10,976 bases of DNA from Spirochaetaceae bacterium (GTDB taxonomy: Bacteria > Spirochaetota > Spirochaetia > SZUA-6 > RPPD01), in contig RPPD01000028.1 in NCBI GenBank assembly GCA_003818675.1, forward strand, positions 1-10,976, written 5' to 3'. The notes under the pieces were generated by a model, which ran no database searches, was not told the origin of the DNA, and saw only the letters and a list, made by a program, of their open reading frames with translations. Position numbers and translations under genes: made by a program. Below are positions 6,106 to 10,976 of the stretch, piece by piece (within the stretch, counting starts at the first letter, position 1; each line of letters starts with the position of its first letter).

Positions 6106-7278
6106 TTATGCGTTTCCAATAATAAAAGCGGAATCAGTTTCCCTGATTACATATTCCAGTCCTGGATTCAGCCTTATTTCCATTTCTGCCTGTTGCTCCT
6201 CGGCTATATCAATCTCAGCTTCCTGGAATTTTCGCTTTATGAACGCATCAATTGCAGATGAATCATCCGAAAGAATGTCATCAAGAGTCATCTTTTTTTC
6301 ATTTGAAATAAAGCCAATGAGTATGCCCTTTCCGTTTTTCATGAAATGCTCGGAAAGGTCACTGAAGCTCTTCCCGAAAAATCCTGCAGGAATCTCAACC
6401 TGGCGCAATGAATTTGTGCTTTTGTTTGACAGAATCTCTTTTATAAGGACTGGAATTCCCGATTCACGCACTCCCGTCGAGAATAAAAATGCATTGAATT
6501 CACCGTTAACTATTACATTATCAACATGTGCGCGCCTTAAGTGCTGTTCGTTGTTGGAATTCACAAGTTCCGCGCTGAGAAATATTTCACTGTTCGAGGC
6601 ATTTATTGCCAGGGCTGCGAGAATGGTACGTTCATCAGGACTTCCATGCTCGGGTTTCCTTCCCGTGTCAGCAAGAAGAATTGCGTAGCGTGCTGTCCCT
6701 ATTCCTGCCTTTGCCAAAATATTTTCATTCACGAAATCACCCCTGACAAAGGCAATCTCAATATCAGGATATTTAGCGGCGATTGACTGGAAATCCTCAG
6801 GATTCATGTCATTGACCAGTACGAGCTCGCTTTTTTTCATTCCCTTTTTTTGCGCGTATTCGTCAAGCAGACGAATGGCATTCTGGTTCCAGCCGCATAT
6901 GACAGTATGATTTTTCAGCTTTATATTTTCCAAACCGCGACCCTCCCTCATTTTTCTGTCAACTATGATACTGGCAACAGTACCAGACAGAATTGATATG
7001 AGCGTGATTCCGAAAAACATGAGGATACCCGCTATTATACGCCCCACGGGCATTTGTGGAACAAAATCTCCATATCCGACGCTTGTGACAGTCACAACCG
7101 CCCACCATATTGCATCCCCAAAACCCGTGAAAGCCTTGCTGTTGGCCGTGATTTCCGACACATACACCAAAGCTGCGCCCAACACCACTGTCAGAAACAC
7201 TATCAGGAAAAGATTTGCCAGTTTCTCACGCCTGACGCTCTGGATCAATCCACCTATGGATTTGACTATCCTGCCCAC
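6106..7278 (-). CDS. Two-TM potassium channel with RCK (TrkA-N) domain
   Basis: 390 residues. TM1 is about 20-41; the pore helix FGDAIWWAVVTV leads into the selectivity filter TSVGYGD (65-71), diagnostic of K+ channels; TM2 is about 79-106. A cytoplasmic RCK domain starts at NHTVICGWNQNA (123-134). CGWNQN replaces the GxGxxG of NAD-binding RCK domains and resembles the CGWSES of the Ca2+-gated channel MthK. The TrkA-N core continues with VNDMN (155-159), VRGDFVN (178-184) and SAELVN (235-240), then a C-terminal subdomain rich in charged residues (about 285-390), longer than a minimal RCK. A GTG at 7276-7278 gives the start; GGAGG lies 4 bases upstream, rather close, so the TTG at codon 11 is an alternative. 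It is first in a five-gene unit, directly followed by the CNBD gene. A channel is certain; the gating ligand is unknown. Confidence 0.94.
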   Translation of the reverse strand: MGRIVKSIGGLIQSVRREKLANLFLIVFLTVVLGAALVYVSEITANSKAFTGFGDAIWWAVVTVTSVGYGDFVPQMPVGRIIAGILMFFGITLISILSGTVASIIVDRKMREGRGLENIKLKNHTVICGWNQNAIRLLDEYAQKKGMKKSELVLVNDMNPEDFQSIAAKYPDIEIAFVRGDFVNENILAKAGIGTARYAILLADTGRKPEHGSPDERTILAALAINASNSEIFLSAELVNSNNEQHLRRAHVDNVIVNGEFNAFLFSTGVRESGIPVLIKEILSNKSTNSLRQVEIPAGFFGKSFSDLSEHFMKNGKGILIGFISNEKKMTLDDILSDDSSAIDAFIKRKFQEAEIDIAEEQQAEMEIRLNPGLEYVIRETDSAFIIGNA

Positions 7279-7411
7279 CCGACCTCCACCTATAACCTTT
7301 TCCCGCCTTATACAGGCGATTTCTAAAGATCCCCATATTTATATCGGTAAAAAAGCGTAAAAAGAAGAGACAGCCTTGGAAACAGGAAAGATTTTTATTT
7401 GTATGGCCTTG

Positions 7412-7807
7412 CTATAACAGTCCCAGTTCCTTTACTTCTTTCAAGAATTTTTCTTTGTTGATGGGTTTGACTACATATGCCGAGGCGCCTCCCTTGTAAA
7501 GGGCGTCTATCACGTTTTTTGGATCATCCAGGACGGTGGTCATTATTACCTTGACTTCCTGTGATGGTTTTACGCCAGTATCCCTTTCAAAGTCACGTAT
7601 TGCCTTTAAGGCTTCCTGCCCATTGACCTTGGGCATCATGATGTCCATGCACACAAGGTCATAAGGACGCTTTTCCTTCCATGCAAGCTTGAACGCCTGC
7701 ACAGCTTCTTCACCGTCAACCGCAGCATCGCATTCACCGTATTCAGTCAATATGCTTTGGAGAAGTTTCCTGCTCCCGAAATCGTCCTCTGCCACTAGTA
7801 CTCTCAT
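7412..7807 (-). CDS. CheY-like single-domain response regulator
   Basis: 131 residues, a receiver domain with no output domain. Acidic pocket E7/D8/D9 (VAEDD), phosphoacceptor D55 (CMDIMMP), switch Thr90/91 (VIMTT) and Lys114 (VVKPI) are all present, so it should be phosphorylatable. The phrase LDDPKNVIDALYKGGASAYVVKPI places it in a common subgroup of free CheY-like regulators. The ATG at 7805-7807 has AAAGGAG about 10 bases upstream; an in-frame TTG at 7811-7813 would leave only 4 bases to the same signal, so I prefer the ATG. It lies 63 bases after the stop of the hybrid kinase with no terminator between, so both are probably co-transcribed and the kinase is the natural phosphodonor. No hairpin follows the gene, so transcription may run on into the K+ channel unit. 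Confidence 0.95.
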   Translation of the reverse strand: MRVLVAEDDFGSRKLLQSILTEYGECDAAVDGEEAVQAFKLAWKEKRPYDLVCMDIMMPKVNGQEALKAIRDFERDTGVKPSQEVKVIMTTVLDDPKNVIDALYKGGASAYVVKPINKEKFLKEVKELGLL

Positions 7808-7870
7808 GATCAAACCACTCCTTTCTTTATTTCATATCTTTTAAATAATTTTCCATCAAAGGGCTGCATT

Positions 7871-10462
7871 TTAACTGATGACAGCAGCTTTTTTAAGCCG
7901 CACCATAATTTCACGTGCCCGTTTCATGGTTATTTTTCTCGCTGCAAGTTTCATTCTGAATGCCTCATCCGCAAGCGAGTCCATTTTATGCTCACGAGCA
8001 TAGTGTAAAAGAGATTCGGATTCTTTTTCAAGCATAAAAAAATCTTTTTCTGTTATTGCCCGACCCATTGCCTGAAGGCTTGCCAATAGTTCTTTCCTTT
8101 CACAAAATACACTTTTTCCCTTCACCTGTCCAAATTCAGCCTGTACAGGATAAAATTCTCCAACCTGGCTCCTGTCATTTTCTGTTTTTATAAGGGATTT
8201 GATCATGTTGACCAGTTCATTTATCTGTACAGGCTTTGGGATATGACCATTCATTCCTGTTTTAAGACACTTCTCCAAGTCCTCTTTACGCGCATTTGTG
8301 GTAATGGCTATGATTGGCATTTTCGAAACTGCAGGCTTTTCCCTCATAGAGCGGATTTCCCTCGCAATTTCATATCCGTCTATTACAGGGATTTCTGTGT
8401 CCAGAAGTAAAATGTCAAATGGGGTGCGCAGCAACAGCTCCAGCACTGTCCTCCCGTCTTGTGCACATACAACCGTGCTTCCCCTGTTCTCCAGCGCCTG
8501 CCTGATCATTTTTTGTGTGCTCGGATCATCTTCAGCGACAAGAACACTCAATTCCATAGGCAGAATTTCTTTCCGGGCATTCAATGAATCTTCGTCTTTC
8601 TCAAACTGGCTCTGGTCGCACATAAAGAATTCAGCAGTAAAGACAAAACGACTTCCGCGTCTCTTTCTTGATTCAACCCAGATTGCCCCTCCCATCAATT
8701 CAACAAGACGCTTTGAAATTGCGAGTCCCAGTCCTGTTCCACCGTATTTCCTGGTTGTGGATCCGTCCACCTGTTTAAAACTCTCGAAAATTATGCTGGT
8801 CTTGTCTGCTGGAATGCCTATGCCTGTATCCTCTACCGAGAAAACCAGTGTCACTGTTTCATTATCTTTTTTTTGCACATCAATCGAGCAACGCACATAT
8901 CCTTCATCAGTGAACTTTATGGCATTACCTATGAGGTTGACAAGAATCTGCTGCAGTCTCAAGGGATCTCCGTTTACGCCATTGGGTACATCATTCCCGA
9001 TTTCATGGCTCATTGAGATTCCCTTCTTAATGGCCTGTACCTTCATTACATCAATTGTGTCATGAATTGTCTTCCTTAAATCAAAATCAGTCTGCTCAAG
9101 TTCAATTTTACCCGTTTCAATTTTTGAGAAATCCAGTATGGTGTTTAAAAGCTGCAGAAACGAAAGCGATGACTGTCTTACAATTTCAAGATATTCCCGC
9201 TGGTCACGCGTAAGCTGGGTTTCAAGTGTCAGTTCAGTCATTCCAATAATACTGTTAAGCGGAGTCCGTAGTTCGTGGCTCATGTTCGTCAGAAACTCGG
9301 ACTTTGCCCTGTTCGCACTTTCAGCATCTTCCTTGGCCTCTTTTAGCATGCTCTCATATATTTTTCTCTCTCTGATATCCGTTACTGCACATACCCATCC
9401 TGTGTTTTCACCATTTTCATCCACAAGTGGAGCCACAGTGATTTCCGCAAAAAACAACTCGTTTTTCCTGTCGTACAACGCAATTTCGTGACGCCTGAGG
9501 AAGGCCTTATGCGATAGAACCTCTGAAAATATCTTTAGACTTCCTGGATTGTCTTTAAACAAATCCTGGACCCGCTTGTACGGCAGTCTTATTTTTGAAA
9601 TACCGAAGAGGTTCTGGGCGGCAGTATTGCTGTCAATTATTGTAAAACTATGATCCATGATAAGAATGGCGTCCTGGAGGCTCTCAAACGTGCGCTTCAA
9701 AAGCTGTTCAGTACTCCGGATTTTTTTCTCTGCACCCAGCTTTTCTGACAAATCCTGAAGGAAATAAACATATCCGCTTTCCGATTCATCCTCTATTTTC
9801 TGGAGCGTGAGCGCAACGGGGAAGCTCCAGCCTGCAGAGTTCTGGAGAAAAACGTTTGAAGGCTTTTCCTCAAGCAGACTCCGGGGAAGAATCTGTTGTT
9901 TCTTTATATCAAGAAATGCAAATATTTCAGAAATCAGCTTTCCCTCGGCATTTTCCAATGTTGTACCAGCAAAGCGTTCTGCCACATTGTTCATCAGTAT
10001 TATTGCGCTTTTTTCATCTGTTTTGATAATTCCAGTGCCGATTTTTGTCAGGGTGCTCGAAAGCCATAGCTCCTGTTTTTTAAGTTTCTCATTTATCTTC
10101 TGTTTGTAAAGCGCAATCTCTATGTTTGTTTTCAGTTCTATCTCATTAAATGGCTTAAGCAGATAGCCCACGGGCTCTGTATGCTTTGCCCTCTCCACGG
10201 TCTTCTCGTCTGCATATGCAGTCAGGTACATGACAGGAATTCTGTATTTTTTCTGGATGATACCAGCTGCATGGACCCCGTCAATATCCCCTGACAGGTT
10301 AATGTCCATGAGGATCAAGTCAGGTCTTTTTGCCTCTATTTTTTCAAAAGCGTCATTGGCGGATTTTGCGATATCAGTTGAGGTCATGTCAATTTTTTTG
10401 AGCATGTACCTGATATCTGTGGCGACAATCTTTTCATCTTCGACAATGAGGATGTGATGCAT
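7871..10462 (-). CDS. Hybrid histidine kinase: REC-PAS-PAS-HisKA-HATPase-REC-degenerate HPt
   Basis: 863 residues with no TM segment or signal peptide, hence cytoplasmic. The N-terminal receiver (1-120) has E8/D9, phosphoacceptor D53, T81 and K103. Two PAS-like sensors follow (about 131-240 and 251-365), the second ending in the PAC-like TDIRERK. HisKA has H396 in MSHELRTPLNSI; the ATPase has the N box VNLIGNAIKF (N509, N513), G1 DTGIGIP (545-551) and G2 GGTGLGL (574-580). A second receiver (638-758) has E644/D645/D646, D688, T721 and K743. The tail (about 775-863) reads like an HPt helix bundle but has Glu at the phospho-His position. Start ATG 10460-10462 leads directly into the receiver; AAAGAG abuts it rather than being well spaced. 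Probably co-transcribed with the CheY-like gene. Signal sensed and final target are unknown. Confidence 0.96.
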   Translation of the reverse strand: MHHILIVEDEKIVATDIRYMLKKIDMTSTDIAKSANDAFEKIEAKRPDLILMDINLSGDIDGVHAAGIIQKKYRIPVMYLTAYADEKTVERAKHTEPVGYLLKPFNEIELKTNIEIALYKQKINEKLKKQELWLSSTLTKIGTGIIKTDEKSAIILMNNVAERFAGTTLENAEGKLISEIFAFLDIKKQQILPRSLLEEKPSNVFLQNSAGWSFPVALTLQKIEDESESGYVYFLQDLSEKLGAEKKIRSTEQLLKRTFESLQDAILIMDHSFTIIDSNTAAQNLFGISKIRLPYKRVQDLFKDNPGSLKIFSEVLSHKAFLRRHEIALYDRKNELFFAEITVAPLVDENGENTGWVCAVTDIRERKIYESMLKEAKEDAESANRAKSEFLTNMSHELRTPLNSIIGMTELTLETQLTRDQREYLEIVRQSSLSFLQLLNTILDFSKIETGKIELEQTDFDLRKTIHDTIDVMKVQAIKKGISMSHEIGNDVPNGVNGDPLRLQQILVNLIGNAIKFTDEGYVRCSIDVQKKDNETVTLVFSVEDTGIGIPADKTSIIFESFKQVDGSTTRKYGGTGLGLAISKRLVELMGGAIWVESRKRRGSRFVFTAEFFMCDQSQFEKDEDSLNARKEILPMELSVLVAEDDPSTQKMIRQALENRGSTVVCAQDGRTVLELLLRTPFDILLLDTEIPVIDGYEIAREIRSMREKPAVSKMPIIAITTNARKEDLEKCLKTGMNGHIPKPVQINELVNMIKSLIKTENDRSQVGEFYPVQAEFGQVKGKSVFCERKELLASLQAMGRAITEKDFFMLEKESESLLHYAREHKMDSLADEAFRMKLAARKITMKRAREIMVRLKKAAVIS

Positions 10463-10474
10463 CTCTTTGACATG

Positions 10475-10504
10475 ATTGTACCGGATTTATAACGAGGAAA
10501 TCAA
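10475..10504 (-). promoter_or_regulatory. Candidate sigma-70-type promoter of the hybrid kinase gene
   Basis: Minus strand: TTGATT (10499-10504, 4/6), an 18-base spacer, TACAAT (10475-10480, 5/6). Initiation about 7 bases on would leave a leader of only about 6-8 bases before the ATG at 10462. A second TATAAA at 10486-10491 has no matching -35 box. Confidence 0.4.
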
Positions 10505-10538
10505 GGGTATCTCGAAAAACTGTTGCATTTAAAATCAG

Positions 10539-10560
10539 AAAAAAACAGGGCGCCCGGGGA
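10539..10560 (-). terminator. Weak candidate terminator after the PDZ-like gene
   Basis: Minus strand: a GC-rich stretch (CCCCGGGCGCCCTG) followed by a run of seven T (10539-10545), just downstream of the stop at 10567. The T run is convincing. The GC part folds poorly: the central GGGCGCCC has no room for a loop, and extension to the upstream AGG gives a bulged stem. Confidence 0.3.
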
Positions 10561-10566
10561 TACACC

Positions 10567-10976
10567 TCAAATAAAGTTGGAAGTCTCCATTAGCGACAGA
10601 AGCTGGATACCCGTCTCCAGAAAACCGAGTTTCCGTCTCTTTACCATGAGCTGAATCGCAACCGCTTTGTATTCTGGCAAAACCATCCAGTTCATGATAG
10701 TGATTGGATCATTTACAGACAGTCCCAGTTCATCCGCAGTAGAGCCGGTGATCACCCGCTTTATAATATAATAGTTGCTCCACATGCTGGAGCTGACCTT
10801 GTCAAGCTGCATTCCGAACAGGACATATATGAGATTTGACTTCATGTCCCTTTCCAACGCATAATTTACGGGAATCTGCGGTCTTTCAGCAAGACAAACC
10901 AAAGCCTTGTATTCCAAAGTGTCCCGCTTCAGGGATAGCATAACCAGGGTTTTCCCATTATAATCCACTATCAGGC
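10567..10976 (-). CDS. PDZ-like protein, C-terminal part (5' end outside window)
   Basis: The frame is open to the right edge, so the 135 visible residues are the C-terminal part and the true start lies outside; the internal GTG at 10966-10968 should not be taken as the start. Residues about 50-125 of the visible part look like a PDZ domain: LFGMQLDKV, then YYIIKRVITGSTADELGLSVNDPITIMNW, here noted by its key phrases VITGSTADELGLS and NDPITI, matching the PGSPAxxAGLxxGDxI pattern of HtrA-type PDZ domains. Before it, VDYNGKTLVMLSLKRD could be the end of a beta-rich or protease domain, but no catalytic residues are visible. A membrane or periplasmic serine protease-like protein is possible, unproven. 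The gene ends 104 bases before the kinase start, with a T run between, so the kinase probably has its own promoter. Confidence 0.72.
   Translation of the reverse strand, partial: LIVDYNGKTLVMLSLKRDTLEYKALVCLAERPQIPVNYALERDMKSNLIYVLFGMQLDKVSSSMWSNYYIIKRVITGSTADELGLSVNDPITIMNWMVLPEYKAVAIQLMVKRRKLGFLETGIQLLSLMETSNFI

Noticed and set aside
6090..6119. Upstream TTG start for the CNBD protein
   Set aside because: It would overlap the end of the channel gene and has no Shine-Dalgarno, while the ATG at 6089 has GGGGG at good spacing.
5770..6261. Plus-strand open frame of 163 codons spanning the CNBD and channel genes
   Set aside because: It crosses two well-supported minus-strand genes and has no start signal or domain.
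7304..7318. Hairpin CGCCT-TATAC-AGGCG between the response regulator and channel genes
   Set aside because: Only 5 bp and no T run on either strand, so not a terminator; too short to argue for a regulatory leader.
7338..7343. TATAAA (minus strand) as -10 box for the K+ channel unit
   Set aside because: The sequence 17 bases upstream (TTCTTT) matches only 2 of 6 -35 positions, so I could not support a promoter here.
8298..9065. Long open frame of 255 codons on the plus strand
   Set aside because: It is antisense to the kinase HisKA, HATPase and receiver regions, has Ser-rich low-complexity content, no ribosome site and no recognisable domain.
1..10976. CRISPR arrays, tRNA or rRNA genes, insertion sequences, attachment sites
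   Set aside because: No regularly spaced repeats, cloverleaf-like sequence, transposase or integrase frame, or long terminal inverted repeats were seen on either strand.

Overview
The window is a compact stretch of bacterial chromosome carrying twelve protein genes, eleven on the minus strand and one on the plus strand. No tRNA, rRNA, CRISPR array, insertion sequence or phage gene is visible, and no gap between genes exceeds about 135 bases. Base composition is moderately AT-rich and even throughout, so nothing points to recent transfer. The organism is probably a Gram-negative-type (diderm) bacterium. A spirochaete, Treponema- or Spirochaeta-like, is my best guess: the DUF192 lipoprotein has a relaxed lipobox with Phe at -3, and the mix of secreted hypotheticals and free-standing signalling domains fits. 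No marker in the window proves this assignment.

Layout, left to right. Positions 1-1909 hold a minus-strand unit transcribed miaB -> small LapA-domain membrane protein -> exported TPR-like protein cut by the window edge. The last two genes overlap at an A8 tract. A Rho-independent terminator at 1957-1995 ends the neighbouring unit, a small glycine-rich membrane protein (2012-2350). Divergent from that gene is the only plus-strand gene (2516-3370), a LiaF/toast-rack-like membrane protein. It meets the next unit tail to tail with a 4-base gap.

Positions 3375-7278 (minus) form a tight five-gene unit: two-TM K+ channel with an RCK domain -> stand-alone cyclic-nucleotide-binding-domain protein -> exported BamE-like protein -> RlmI-type rRNA methyltransferase -> DUF192 lipoprotein. 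Junctions are 16 bases, a 4-base ATGA overlap, 9 bases and an 11-base overlap. Upstream of it, positions 7412-10462 (minus) encode a large hybrid histidine kinase (REC-PAS-PAS-HisKA-HATPase-REC-degenerate HPt) followed by a CheY-like single-domain response regulator. The window ends in the 3' part of a PDZ-like protein gene (10567-10976).

Working picture (inference): the kinase and free regulator form a phosphorelay without a DNA-binding output. The channel and CNBD protein may be a split cyclic-nucleotide-controlled K+ channel. The envelope proteins (LapA-like, LiaF-like, BamE-like, DUF192) suggest membrane homeostasis. miaB and rlmI are RNA-modification housekeeping genes. I see no clearly new defence or mobile system. 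The most notable features are the channel/CNBD pair, the HPt-like tail that lacks its phosphorylatable His, and the homopolymer at the lapA/TPR overlap.
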